From positions 251,726,518 through 251,790,517 of the forward strand of contig NC_133658.1 of the NCBI RefSeq assembly GCF_037893015.1: a DNA stretch of 64,000 bases, written 5' to 3'. Made by a program: the position numbers and the translations under genes. Shown here in pieces: positions 1 through 10,776 of the stretch. The notes beneath the pieces are model-generated. The model was not told the DNA's origin, searched no databases, and saw nothing but the letters and a program-made list of their open reading frames with translations. Each line of letters opens with the position of its first letter. The first letter of the stretch is position 1. Source of the DNA: Macrotis lagotis. Taxonomy: Eukaryota > Chordata > Mammalia > Peramelemorphia > Peramelidae.

Positions 1-15
1 CTAGCTGGCACAGTC

Positions 16-171
16 GGGGTGGCTAGGTGGCACAGTGGATAAAGCACAGGCCCTGAAGTCAGGAGCACCTGGGTTCAAATCCGGTCTCAGACACTTAATA
101 ATTACCTAGCTGTGTGGCCTTGGGCAAGCCACTAAACCCCATTTGCCTTGCAAAAACCAAAAAAAAAAAAA
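16..171 (+). repeat. tRNA-derived SINE, WSINE1 type
   Basis: The copy starts with a GGGTGGCTAGGTGGC-type head and carries pol III box A-like (TGGCACAGTGGA) and box B-like (GGTTCAAATCC) motifs. It ends with GCCTTGCAAAAACC and an A tail. This is the commonest young SINE of the window. No clear target duplication is visible because the element lies at the window edge. Confidence 0.85.
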
Positions 172-506
172 GTTCCAGGGTGGAAAAAATGGTTTTGCAC
201 ATAATACTGATGTAGTCACCCCCAAATCCTGCTGTTGGCTTTCTGGGATGGGGTCTGTACTAGACTGTGTTCCATTTTTACTGTAGTGAGATGACTTTCC
301 TGCCAACTTTTTAAGTTGTCTTGGATTAGAAAATTGTATCACCTCATCCTTTGATTCTGTCACTTCAGAATTTATTTTAAGGTATTACATTACATTGTTT
401 GAAGGGGAATTTGGGATAGCTCAGGTGAGTCCCTGACTTTACTCCCATTCCACCTGTTTAGGTATTTAGATTACTTCTGAGGACCTTTCCAACTGAGATT
501 TTGTGC

Positions 507-557
<51 letters not shown>

Positions 558-972
558 CTGGGGTTAGGTGACTTTCCCAGGGTCACACTGTCAAGTGTCT
601 GGATTTAAACTTAGGTCCTCCTGTCTCTGGTGCTGAGAACTCAATATACTGTACCACCTGAGACTTTGTGTTTCATAGGTAATAATAATTATAATCAATA
701 TTTTATGTGTATTCTAAATTCTTCTCATCTATTGTCTCATTTAATCATGTCAATATTTTGGTGAGGTATGCGTCACTTAATCTGATTTACAGATGGGAAA
801 ACAGTGGTATAGAGAGTGTGTAAGAGACTTGTCTGATCAGTTAGTGGTAGAAGAATGACTTGGAGCTCAGTGTTTTTTCCCTCACAATAATTCTCTCTGG
901 AGTTTAATTTGGCTCAGATATTAGAGAAAGGTCTGGAAGGGCTGAGAGTCAAATCTTTTTCTTTTCTTTCAG
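172..972. other. Intron 1 tail of SBSPON-like gene, repeat-filled
   Basis: This stretch precedes the first visible exon of the SBSPON-like gene. It holds a (TG)n microsatellite at 509-554, a minus-oriented SINE body at 555-662 and a decayed Ther-1/MIR copy at about 690-880. It ends in the pyrimidine-rich tract TTTTTCTTTTCTTTC followed by the AG acceptor at 971-972. I found no cysteine-rich open frame that could be the somatomedin-B exon here. Confidence 0.7.
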
Positions 973-1167
973 CGGTGACCTGCGCAGTGTCAGAGTGGAG
1001 TGGCTGGAGCCGATGTGTTGAGCCCTGCACTGTTACTTTTCGAGTTCGGAGGAGACAAGTCCTAAGAGAGCCGAGGAATGGCGGTGGTGCCTGCCCGGCA
1101 CTAGAGGAAAGGGCTGGTTGTGTGGAATACTGGAGCCATCAGGGTGTGGAGTGCAAACAGAACCTGA
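973..1167 (+). CDS. SBSPON-like protein, exon 2 (thrombospondin type-1 repeat)
   Basis: This exon encodes about 65 residues of a secreted matrix-type protein. It reads T-C-A-V-S-E-W-S-G-W-S-R-C, then R-V-R-R-R and E-E-R-A-G-C-V-E-Y. This is a thrombospondin type-1 repeat with the WSxWS tryptophan ladder, the basic RxRRR strand and six cysteines. From memory it aligns well with human SBSPON, which has GEWSPWSGC, RVRRR and LEERAGCLEYSTPQG at the same places. The acceptor AG is at 971-972 and the donor is GTGAGT at 1168-1173. The exon is entered after the first base of a codon and left after the first base of a codon. The frame is open upstream to an ATG at 909, but that ATG is intronic and is not the start. 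The signal peptide and somatomedin-B exon must lie upstream of the window. Two SBSPON relatives exist; the KCNB1 neighbour identifies this one as the paralogue rather than SBSPON itself. Confidence 0.9.
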
Positions 1168-2581
1168 GTGAGTGCCAAAAGGGGCCAAAGAGGCAAGATG
1201 TAAAGCCAAGTCTTTTCTGAAACAGCAAGTTGGGGAAACTGTCCAAAAGCCCCAAGTATGGACAAGATAGTATGGTATAGTTGTAACCAACTTCCCTAGG
1301 CTTCTTTGAAATCTCAGCTAAAATCCCACCTTCTAAAGGAAGCCTTCCTTAACTCCTCTCAATTCCAGTGCTTTCTCTCTTTTAATTATTTCCCATTTAT
1401 CCTCTATAGAATTTACTTTCTCTGCCTTTGTTTACTTGTTGTCTCCCTCATTAGATTGTAATTTCCTTGAGGGAAGCCATCTGACCTTGATCAAGTCATT
1501 TTCTGACCTTGTTCAAGTCATTTTTCCTTTCACTTTTTTTGTTGAAAAATAGAGGTAGTAAAAGCACTAATCTCATAGATCATTAATAAGAATAGCTTGC
1601 ATTTATATAGCACTTTACCTATCATATCTCTGAATCCTCAAGGTTGAGATAAGTTAAATAACTTGACCAGGATCACTTGGTGAAAAAGTGTATGATTCAG
1701 GATTTGAATTCAGATCTTGAATCTCAGCTTATTTCTTGATACAATTTTACTCTTGCTTGCCCTCTACAGTGAAGATCAAGGGAAATTATAGATGCAAAGA
1801 TTTTGCAAATTTTAAAGCAATATATAAATGTGAGTCATTGTTATCAGAATTATTACTAACTCTGAGGGAACAAAGAATTTTAGACTTAGGAAGAATCTTA
1901 GAGTATATAATTATAGAGCAAAAAAGAGACCTTATTGCATAAAATATAGAATAGGAGTGCTGAAAGGGTTCTTAGAGATCTTAGGAAAGACTAATCCAAT
2001 CCTCTCATTTTGTTGATGTCAAAACTGAGGTCCAAGATGGGGATATGGCTTGTCCTAGATCATATAGCCAGTATGTGTCAGAGCTTGGACTCAAACCCAT
2101 ATCCTCTGATTCCAGGTTCAGAGGTCTTTCTTCTATAAGATAGATGTGAAGAATCAGGTTTGGTTGATGGATCTCTGGGGTTCTAGATCTCTAGGTTCCA
2201 ATACTTTCTAGGCTCATCTGACCCAATCAAATTTTGAAGCTATTAAAAAAATGTATATACTCAGAGTCAAGAAGACCTGGTTCCCATTTCAGTTCTGTTA
2301 CATACTGACTGTGGGACTTGGGTAAGCATTTCATTTTTCAGGGCTCTAAGGATCCTAACTCGCAAAGGAGGTGCTGCCCTGCTTTGTAGGAGGAATCTCC
2401 TCATCTGGGAATTTGTGCCTCTCCAAAAGGTTTTCAGGTTTTACCTGTTTGGACTAGAACTCAATTTTAATCTGCCCTGTTTGGGGTTTAAATTCTGGCA
2501 CACTTAATTACTACCTGAACTATTCATCTCTTTTCCAGGCCTTAATATCTTCATCTTAAGAAGAAGGTTAATAAAATAGAG

Positions 2582-2780
2582 CAGTGGTGTCAAACTCAAA
2601 TAGAATCATAAACAACTAAACTGTACAAAAGGATCCCTTCCAGCAGCATATTTACTTAGAAAACCACAGATGAATATTATCTATGTTCTATTGCATTTTT
2701 TATTCTTTTGTTAAATACATTTCAATCTGGCTCACTTAAGAATGCTGCTGCCTGCCCAGACTGTGTATTTGACACCTATG
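2582..2780 (+). mobile_element. hAT-like MITE, TIR CAGTGGTGTCAAAC
   Basis: The segment begins CAGTGGTGTCAAAC and ends TTTGACACCTATG, so its ends are inverted repeats of about 13 bp with two mismatches. The interior is AT-rich and non-coding. The length (199 bp), CAG-type terminus and a weak 8-bp flank similarity suggest a non-autonomous hAT element. No transposase is present. A diverged copy in the other orientation lies at about 7527-7725. Confidence 0.65.
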
Positions 2781-3964
2781 ACCTAGATTTTGTTCAAGGA
2801 GTTCTCTAGCTTCAAAGGTTATGATCCCATCCCTATTTCAGTCCTGCTTCCCCCACCCTCAGACTAAATTCCCGGAATGGGAATGTAATTCTCATTCTGG
2901 GAATTCTAAATCTTGTCCTGACAACTGGGACCAAAGTGGAATACTGGATCATGAGGCAATGACTAACCAGACAAGGTATCTTTGGATGATCTGCTTCCCT
3001 TCAGACAATCTATATTCCAACCAAACTAGGTGACTTGCTATTTACTGATCAGTCCACTCCTTTTCCATTTCTGTGCTGTACTGATACCCATCCTGTTGAC
3101 TAGAGTGAATTTCTCCCCCTTCCTAAATCTTAGGGTTGGAAGCAAAAGAGTAAATGTTAAACAACCCACTCTGAAAATAATGCTACTTTATTATGATATT
3201 GTCTGTCACTTCCTTAAGCTGAGACAATCAGAAAAACCAAACCCTGATTTGTATTATTTGCTGATTTCTGATGTGTAAATACCCAGAATATCAGCTCTCA
3301 GAAGCTTATTTGAGCTTGTTCTAACACACTCAGAAGTCACTTGATTCAGCTCTTACCTGAACAGAAATTCTCTTCACTCCATCCTGGGTGAGTGATCATC
3401 CAAGCTTCCCCCACACTGCATCTCTCTCTCCTGATGTCTTCTATGCTTGAGAGAGTCAAATATAGATCTGAACCCCTAAAAGGAGATCATTTTGAATGGA
3501 AGAAAAATTATGTATAAATTGAAAAATGACACCAATTGTAGGCTTCATTTAGGTTTTATACAAGGCAGATTGGGGACACAAGCTTGACCTAAATTCAGTT
3601 TTCTCTGGTCATTGTGACTCATTTTTGTTATTAAGTCATAGAAAGAAGCAGGGGAGACCACAGCTACAAATATCTATGAAACATTTACTGTATTCTGAAG
3701 AGACACAAAGTTTAGATATGATACAACTTAGTTTTTATCTTTGTGCCATTCATTGTATAGTGGGGTAGTGAGTTTGGGTGATCCTTGGACAAATCACAAC
3801 TTCTGGGTCTTGGTTTACATGGTTCTAAAATGAGAGATCTTTTAAGTATCCTTCTAACTCTAATAATCTTATGTTCTAAGACCTAGGTCTCCCTTAACCC
3901 TTTAATAAAATGGGGGGGCGGTTGTAGGGTTGGATGGATTCAAAGGTCCCTTCTAGCCCCAAAT

Positions 3965-4440
3965 CATTTTTTCTTAATTTAATTTATTTTCCTGTGTTAC
4001 CAAACTTTCTACCTCCCTCCCTCCTCACCCTGCACTGGAGAAGGTGTCCATTTAACACAGATTTATAAATACATATAAAACTATACTATTCATACTTCTG
4101 TTTATCAGTTCTTTCTCTGGAAGTGATAAGCATCTTGTTTTATAGTTCTTTGCAGCTGATTTAAGTATTTGTCATAACTCCTAATAGCTTGATTGTTCAC
4201 AGTTCTTAAAACAATATTGCTGTTACCTGTTTTCAAAGTTCACATTGATTCTCTGCTCATTTTATTCTTCATTGTTTCATGCAAGTCTTTTTATATTCAT
4301 ATTAAACTAAACAGTTCTTTATTTCTTTCCAGCATGGTAATACTCCATCACAATCATGTACCATAACTTGTTTAGTCATTCACCCAATTGATGGACATTC
4401 CTCAGTTTCCATCTAGCACTAAATTTTTGTGATCCAATGA
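3965..4440 (-). mobile_element. Decayed L1 3' fragment, antisense
   Basis: Read on the minus strand, the segment resembles the end of marsupial L1 ORF2 and its 3' region. The plus-strand phrase CACCCAATTGATGGACATTCC is the reverse of the well-known L1 text reading 'CCCATCAATTGG'. It is heavily mutated, so it is an old copy. Confidence 0.55.
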
Positions 4441-4848
4441 ACTAACCTTAAAAACCAAACTCTACTGCTGAGAAACTGTGGGTAGGGCAAGGAAGCTGTG
4501 GAATGGTTTTTCTTATAGACACTACTTCCTCTAATTGCCACCTTGCAGAGGGTCTATAGCCCCTGTGATATATTGCTGCCACTTTGAGCTTTTGGAAGCA
4601 TTCACCAGCCTCTGGTGAATTGGTTCTTTGTTCTCCTCCCTCCTCCTCCTTTCTTCTCTGCAACTGTGCTGGTCAAAAATGGTAAGTTTAGGTTTTTTCA
4701 GTGCAATTGAAGGATTATTTTTTCTAATGGACTGAATGCCAAATTAGACTAAACGTGCCTATCCTGCAAATGATTTTTGTTGCATCTCCTGGAGCCTTGA
4801 CTGGAGGCTTTACTTACTCTGTGCTCTTTCTTTCTCTGGCCCTCACAG

Positions 4849-4927
4849 TTCCAGCTCTTATAACCACTGGAGCCTTCCGGAATGGGAGGGAAAACAGAGC
4901 AGTGGCCCATGAGAGAAAGTCAGCTGC
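4849..4927 (+). CDS. SBSPON-like protein, exon 3 (linker)
   Basis: This small exon encodes I-P-A-L-I-T-T-G-A-F-R-N-G and then a basic, low-complexity linker ending H-E-R-K-S-A. Human SBSPON has V-P-A-F-I-T-T-S-A-F at the equivalent place, which is the main evidence. The acceptor AG is at 4847-4848 and the donor is GTAAGT at 4928-4933. The first two bases complete the codon begun by exon 2, giving Ile. The last two bases (GC) are completed by exon 4 to give Ala. The exon is too short to show in a simple ORF scan and was found by following the family's sequence and splice phase. It joins the thrombospondin repeat to the cysteine-rich C-terminal domain. Confidence 0.88.
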
Positions 4928-6711
4928 GTAAGTAGGATGAGAACTGGGAATCAAGAAAAATATCTCCTGTGGCTAAACTTGGGACATGTCACTTTCTTTC
5001 TGGTTTGTTTCCCAATTGTAAAAAATGGGAAATGATAATCCCTGCCTGTGAAAATTTGTGAGGATGGAATGAGTTAATATGTGGAAAGTGCACATAAAAT
5101 CCAAAATCCCTGTGTAAATGTAAGTTTCTTCAAAAGATCCACCATTTTACTGGTCTGGGCACTTCCTCTACCAGCCCAGATCTCAACTACTTTGTACCTG
5201 AGTAAACAGTCTACACAGGTTACTATGGACCAAAATATCACTCCTGATGACCAACCTTTAAGTAGTAAGTCTTTCTGTAATTAGCTAGGCTGAGCCTTGA
5301 GAGACAGGCAAACATAGCAGGTCCATCACTGGGCTTATGCTCAAAGACATTACATATTTTTTTTTGGGGGGGTGAGGGTGTCTTGTTGGAGCTCATATTC
5401 CAGTGGCAAAAGCTTTGAGAACCTGGGATCATGAATACTTCATGATGATGAAACATTGGAGGAAGTCTATGATGGAGGGTAAATGTCATTAAAAGAACAA
5501 CAAGAAAACAAAGCTCAGCTTTTATCTTGTTATTGCTCTTCTTGAAAATCTTTTCAGGATTCCTTATTTCCTGTGAGTCAAATCTAATCTCCTCCATACT
5601 GGAAAATACACTTTGGACTGGAGATGCAGGAAAACTGGGTTTGGATTTCAGCTCTGATATATTTACTAGCTTTTGTGACAATAGGCTAATCATTTCAGTT
5701 GTCTCAGCCTCAGTTTCCTCATCTCTAAAATGGTGATAATAATAGCACCTATCTCATTGGGCTGCTATGAGGACTATATGAGATAATATATGAAATTACT
5801 ATTATTATCATCATTATTGTTATATTCCAAGGTCCCTTCCAGCTCCATCACTCATTCCACAAAGTTAAAGCAATTTATAAACGTTTGTTTGTTTTTATTA
5901 TGGCCATGTTTTCTTAAGGGTAATGGAGTGAAAAGAAAACATCTAAGTGAAGTCAGACTCTATTAACTGATGATAATCCTTATTTGTAGGATTTGGAGTT
6001 GACAAAGTTCTTCATCTGCAAAATAGGAATAGAAATACTTGTTCTTCCTCCTTCAGAAGATTGTTGTAAGGAAAGTGTATTGTTGACCAGTTGTTATTTT
6101 TAGCCAGTTTTTAGATATGTGGTAGAGTGTTTGACCTGGAGTCAGGAAGATCTGAGTTTGAATTCCTCCTCAGAGAGGAGAGATTAGTTGTGTTACTGGG
6201 CAAAATCACTTAGTCTCTGCCTCAGTTTCCTCATCTGTTAAATAGGGATAATAACAGTACCTCCTTCCCAGGTTTGTTGGGAGACTCAAATGAGGTAATA
6301 ATTGTCAAGTGCCAGTTACAAAAATAATACAATACAGTATAAAGGTTAGGTATTTTTTATTTAAGAAAATTTGTTCTTTCTTCATATACATAATGGATAT
6401 GACTTTTCTTGTCTTCTCAGTGGGTGAAAATAAAAGTCAAAAAAGAAAATATGGTCATTGTAGAACCTGCAATGATCTTCATTTTTATTTCTCACAGCTC
6501 CCCAATACATGGGACCATAGATCTAGTAACAATTTTCATTTCTAGAGGAAAAGGACTTTCTTTGTTTAGAATGGCCTTCTGGAGGAAATGTTGCATTTTA
6601 CAGGTGAGAAAACTAAGGCATTGGAGGGGAAGTGACTTATCCCAGGATTCACCCTAAAGTAAATAGTGGGACAGTAATCCAACCCAGGTTCTCTGACTGA
6701 AAATCTTTTTT

Positions 6712-7300
6712 TAAATTTATTTTTATTAAAGTTATTATTTGAGTTTTTCAATTTCCCCCCCAATCCGACCTCCCTCCCCCCCCCACCACGGAAAGCAATC
6801 TGTCAGTCTCCACCTTGTTTCCATGCTGTACATTGACCCAAATTAAGTGTGATGAGAGAGATACCACATCCCCAAGGAAGAGACAAGAAGTCTAAGAGGT
6901 AACAAGATCAGACAATAAGATATCTGTTTTCCCCCCTAAATTAAAGGGAATAGTCCTTGAACTTTATTCAAACTCCATGGCTCTTTATCTGGATACAGAT
7001 GGCACTCTCCTTTGCAGACAGCCCAAAATTGCTCCTGATTGTTGCACTGATGGAATGAGCGAGTCCTTCAAGGTTGAACATCACCCCTATGTTGCTGTTA
7101 GAGTGTACAGTGTTTTTCTGGTTCTGCTCATCTCACTCAGCATCAGTTCATGCAAATCCCTCCAGGCTTCCCTGAAATCCTGTCCCTCCTGGTTTCCAAT
7201 AGAACAATAGTGTTCCATAACATACATATACCACAGTTTGATAAGCCATTCCCCAATTGAAGGACTGCAAATCTTATCAATTCCTGCCTCCTTTTGGTTT
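6712..7300 (-). mobile_element. L1 3' end, antisense, marsupial type
   Basis: The plus strand carries the complement of the end of marsupial L1 ORF2 and its 3' region. Recognisable pieces are TTCTGCTCATCTCACTCAGC, CATCAGTTCATGCAAATC and CCATTCCCCAATTGA. It is better preserved than the copy at 3965-4440 and therefore younger. An apparent 77-residue frame on the plus strand at 6977-7210 is antisense to this LINE. Confidence 0.75.
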
Positions 7301-7526
7301 CATGAGAGGAAATGAAAACTCAGAGAGAAGAAATTACTTGTCCCAGATCAACCATGTAAGTCAAGGGGCAGAGAACTAGAAAATGTTGGAAATTTGTCTT
7401 CTAGCCCAGGTCCTTTGTACTGTACTGTATTGTATTGTTTTTTCCATGAAAAAAGAGGTTATTTGCTCTCTGGGAAGGGGGGCGTCTTTGGGGGAGGGGG
7501 TCTTTGAATTTCTTTTAGTTCAGTGT

Positions 7527-7725
7527 TCTGCAGCACATGTATCAAACCCATGCCTAATCTGAAATGCTGCTCCTGAACCAGAATACAATGTAAGTGAGGA
7601 AAATTTAACTAAACAAGCAAATACAATAAAATATTACACTTTAAAGCTAGGTTACTATGCAGCCTGAGGAGATCCTTATGTATGGCTCGGTGGCCTGTGT
7701 TTCTGTATGAGTTTGAAAGCACAGC
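7527..7725 (-). mobile_element. Diverged hAT-like MITE
   Basis: This is similar in reverse to the element at 2582-2780. Terminal sequences resembling 'TGTATCAAACCCATG' and 'TGAGTTTGAAAGCACAG' frame an AT-rich interior with shared words such as 'CTAGGTTACTATG'. The ends are degraded and the call is tentative. Confidence 0.4.
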
Positions 7726-7850
7726 TTTCCAGCATGGGCTGGGCTAGTTCTGGGAGCTTTGTCCCTGCCCCAGCCCAAAGCCAACAACTAAGAAAAGGAC
7801 TGAATAACTTCATCTCCATTGATTACTTCTGAGATCCTCAGAGGGTGCTG

Positions 7851-7932
7851 CCACTAGAGGGCACCAGATACACATAGTCATGGTTGCATTGGTGGGGAGG
7901 GCAGTTTTCCTCTTTCCCCAGCAGGAGGCGAT
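7851..7932 (+). promoter_or_regulatory. Pair of CTCF-like motifs
   Basis: CCACTAGAGGGCACC at 7851-7865 and CCAGCAGGAGGCGAT at 7918-7932 both fit the CTCF core pattern CCANNAGRNGGCRN and lie in the same orientation about 67 bases apart. They sit in intron 3 of the SBSPON-like gene, in a patch without obvious transposon sequence. Binding is inferred only from the motif. Confidence 0.5.
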
Positions 7933-8091
7933 ATTGTTGTCTTCCCTTCCACTCCTCACCCCCTGTTCCCCCAACAGTTCTTTACAAAAATCTAAGGCCA
8001 AAAGAATTTTTGTAAATTGAATTACATTTAGGTGTCTTATAACTGCTTCTTGGAAAGGGAATCGTATGGAAAATTTCTTTCCTTTTTTTCC

Positions 8092-8245
8092 TTCCCCTTC
8101 CTTCCTTCCTTCCTTCCTTCCTTCCTTCCTTCCTTCCTTCCTTCCTTCCTTCCTTCCTTCCTTCCTCCCTCCCTCCCTCCCTCCCTCTCTCTCTTTCTTT
8201 TTCTTTCTCTCTCTTTCCTTCCTTCATTTTTCTATCATTCTTTCT
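8092..8245. repeat. (CCTT)n microsatellite with (CCCT)n and (CTTT)n flank
   Basis: A nearly pure CCTT tetranucleotide tract passes into CCCT and then CTTT units. It produces spurious Phe/Leu/Pro/Ser open frames on the plus strand and Lys/Arg/Glu/Gly frames on the minus strand. Confidence 0.95.
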
Positions 8246-8410
8246 TTCTACAGTAAAGCATCCTTGTATAAATTGTGATAGAAATTCAGTATCCTTAATC
8301 AGCAACTTTTATATGGAAAATTTACTGAAATCAAGGTAAACCTATGTCTTTTTGGGTCAATGACTCCACTTTTAAATGGAAATCCAGAAAAGACTGGTTA
8401 ATGATCAATG

Positions 8411-8413
<3 letters not shown>

Positions 8414-8458
<45 letters not shown>

Positions 8459-8471
8459 CATATATATATAT
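8414..8471. repeat. (TA)n microsatellite
   Basis: Perfect TA repeat interrupted by TATGTA and TACATA near its middle. Confidence 0.95.
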
Positions 8472-8744
8472 ACTTTTTTATTTGTGAAAGTTCAAGTGTC
8501 TCAATGGCAATGAATAATAGTGATCATCATTGTACTATAGGTTAAGTTGCTATTATTTAAGTAGTAGTAATAAACTTTTTTGGGGGAAGGGGAATTGAGT
8601 CTCCTTGTGATGATCTATGTGGGTTCTGAGGGCTAGTAGTAGGAGTTCACTTCAAAAGTGGTGTAGCTTTGTGAGAAAAGCTTGGGATATAGAGTCAAAG
8701 GAGCTTGGTTCAAATCACACCTTGATTACTTTATAATAATAATA

Positions 8745-9230
8745 GCTGGTAGTTGATGATGATATTTGTCCTTCTCAGAGAAGACCATGACATCAGGGAG
8801 GTAATGCTTAGACATGCACGTGAATTGGATTTGAGTGAGGGGAATGCTGTACTAGATCACCAGCCTCACTTTCCCCTCCAGAGCTATCTGGGTTCAGTGG
8901 CCAGATATGAATCAGGAGGACTGGAGATAGCTCTGGATGTGAGGCAATCAGAGCTAAGTGACTTGCCCAAGGTCACACAGCTAATGTCTGAGGTTGGATT
9001 CAAATTCCTGACTTCAGGACCAGCACTCTGCACATTGCACTATCTAGAAAGGTTACAAAGTGCTTTGCATAAATTATCTCATTTGATCTTCATAATAGTA
9101 ATCCTGTGATGAACATACTATGGATATTATTATCACCATTCTACAGTTGAGGAACCTGCGACTAAAACTACTTGCCCATAGTCACAGCTAGTAAATGTCA
9201 GAACCAGAATTCAAACTTGATCTTTTCTAA
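8745..9230 (-). repeat. Long-tailed CORE-SINE followed by MIR relic
   Basis: On the minus strand this is a tRNA-derived SINE with an extended tail. The tail end reads on the plus strand GTCCTTCTCAGAGAAGACCA, then CACCAGCCTCACTTTC and GTGGCCAGATATGAATCAGG. Related copies lie at 12720-13015 (minus) and about 50005-50250 (plus). From about 9050 a MIR/Ther-1 relic follows in the same orientation. The 118-residue open frame at 8753-9109 lies within these repeats and is not a gene. Confidence 0.75.
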
Positions 9231-9724
9231 CTCCAGATAAAGTACAGTTTTCATTATTCAAGACTTTCTTTTGTGTAACATTTGGTTTCTGGCTTTCAAT
9301 TTTTTATCTGTAAAAAGAGGCTAGACTAGCTCATCTCCCAGAGTCCCTTCCAGTTCTTAGCAATTATGAGGTATTCTATTGCCTAGATATCTATTGAATA
9401 GATAGGTAGAGGACAGGACACTCTGGTTGAAAATGTCAACCCTAACATTATACAACTAAGCTTTATAGTTTTTTGAGTCTTAAGTCTTGAAAATGTAAAC
9501 AAGATTAGATTTTAGGGGAAGTCAACATCCTGAGTTATGAAGGGCAAAGATCATCAGAAATTGAATAAGCTCTAGTTCCACTACTGCTACTATGCATAAC
9601 TTTGGGCAAATCTTTTCCCTTTTATCTGGGCCTCAGTTTACCCATGTGTAAAATGAGATGTTTGAGTAAGAAATCTCTTCCAGCTCTTAACATTCTTTAC
9701 TCCTTTGCATAGAATTCGTGGCTG

Positions 9725-9965
9725 TTAGGTGACACAATGAAGATAGTGGACTTCGAATCAGGAAGACTGAGTTCAAATCTTGTCTCAGATATATCCTAAC
9801 TAACTGTATGATTGGGTTAAGTTGGGTAAATCACTTAGTTCTTTCAGCCTCTGGTTCCTTTGTAAAACTGGGGATGATAATATCACCTAAGATCCAGGGA
9901 TGTTGTAAGATCAAATAAGATAACATGTAAAGCATTTTTCAAACCTTAAAGCTACCTATTATTAT
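9725..9965 (+). repeat. Old CORE-SINE
   Basis: The copy has a tRNA-like head (GGCTGTTAGGTGACACAATG), box B-like GAGTTCAAATCT and a MIR-like tail ending in an ATTATT-rich stretch. It is well diverged. A shorter MIR-tail piece lies just before it at about 9590-9690. Confidence 0.65.
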
Positions 9966-10199
9966 TATGTCCTAAGATCCTTTCCATTGCTAATGTTTTA
10001 AGTTCTAGGGTAACTTCCAGCTCTGACTTCTATACTACATGTTATTGGTCAATCAAAAAACCTTTATTAAGCTCCTATCACATGTTCCAGACACTTGCTA
10101 GACTTTGGGAATACAAATATCAAAGTGAAAGCATCCTTGCCCTCAATGGGGTGGTATTCTCCTGGGAGAAATACATGTTCATGACTAATGTGGAAATAT

Positions 10200-10510
10200 G
10201 TGTAACCTATATCAATTACTAGCAGTCAAGGGGAGAGGGAAAGGAAGTGAGGGAGATAGAAAAATGTGGAAATCAACATCTTACAAAAAGGATGAATGTT
10301 GAAAACCATGTTTGGGGCAGCTAGGTGGTGCAGTGGGGGGCAGTTAGGTGGCACAGTGGATAGAGTATAGGCCTTGGAGTCAATCTGACACTTAATACTT
10401 ACTTAGCTGTATGACCTTGGGCAAGTCACTTAACCCCATTGCCTTGCCCTCAAAAGAAAGAAAAAAGAAAACTATTTTTACATGTCATTGGAAAAGATAA
10501 AAAATAAAGA
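10200..10510 (+). mobile_element. L1 3' terminus split by a SINE insertion
   Basis: The text 'AACATCTTACAAAAAGGATG' and 'AATGTTGAAAACCATGTTT' before the insertion and 'GAAAACTATTTTTACATG' after it is the typical 3' terminus of marsupial L1. The SINE occupies about 10316-10467 and is flanked by imperfect copies of GAAAACYATNTTT, consistent with a target duplication. The SINE also shows a duplicated head at its 5' end (GGCAGCTAGGTGGTGCAGT, then GGCAGTTAGGTGGCACAGT). Confidence 0.65.
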
Positions 10511-10564
10511 GAAATACATGTTCATACCTATATGGTTTCTTTTGCTTTTCACATTATGTGTTCT

Positions 10565-10718
10565 TTTTTTGTTTGTTTTTATTTTCTGGTGAGACAATTG
10601 GGGTTAGGTGATTTGCCCAGAGCCATACAGTTAGTAAGTGTCTAAGGTTGGATTTGAACTCAAATTCTCCCGATTCCAGGGCCAGTGCTTTAACCACTGT
10701 ACCACCTAGTTATCCCAT
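10565..10718 (-). repeat. CORE-SINE, antisense
   Basis: The plus strand shows GGTTAGGTGATTTGCCCAGA, ATTTGAACTCAAATTCTCC and a terminal CCACCTAGTTATCCC, the reverse of a tRNA-derived SINE head. It lies between two plus-oriented SINEs. Confidence 0.8.
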
Positions 10719-10776
10719 GTCATCTATGTTCTAAGGTCCTTATCTATACTGAGCAGTTAACATTAATCTTAACAGG

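Larger units (their letters stand above)
1168..4848 (+). other. Intron 2 of SBSPON-like gene
   Basis: This 3.7-kb intron is bounded by GTGAGT and CCTCACAG. It contains an L2 3'-end relic at about 1300-1480, MIR/Ther-1 relics at about 1585-1735 and 1940-2150, a hAT-like MITE at 2582-2780 and an old antisense L1 3' fragment at about 3965-4440. I see no supported gene in 2781-3960 or 4440-4848. Confidence 0.75.

Noticed and set aside
909-972. ATG at 909 as start of the thrombospondin-repeat protein
   Set aside because: A clear pyrimidine tract and AG acceptor at 971-972 separate it from the domain, and the family has an upstream signal-peptide and somatomedin-B exon.
1-972. Search for the somatomedin-B exon of the SBSPON-like gene
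   Set aside because: No frame with the expected cysteine pattern (CC, CFCD, CC) is present, so the exon must lie upstream of the window.
7982-8305. Lys/Arg/Glu-rich and Phe/Pro/Ser-rich open frames
   Set aside because: They are translations of the (CCTT)n microsatellite.
8753-9109. 118-residue open frame as a gene
   Set aside because: It lies within a long-tailed SINE and a MIR relic and matches their consensus on the opposite strand.
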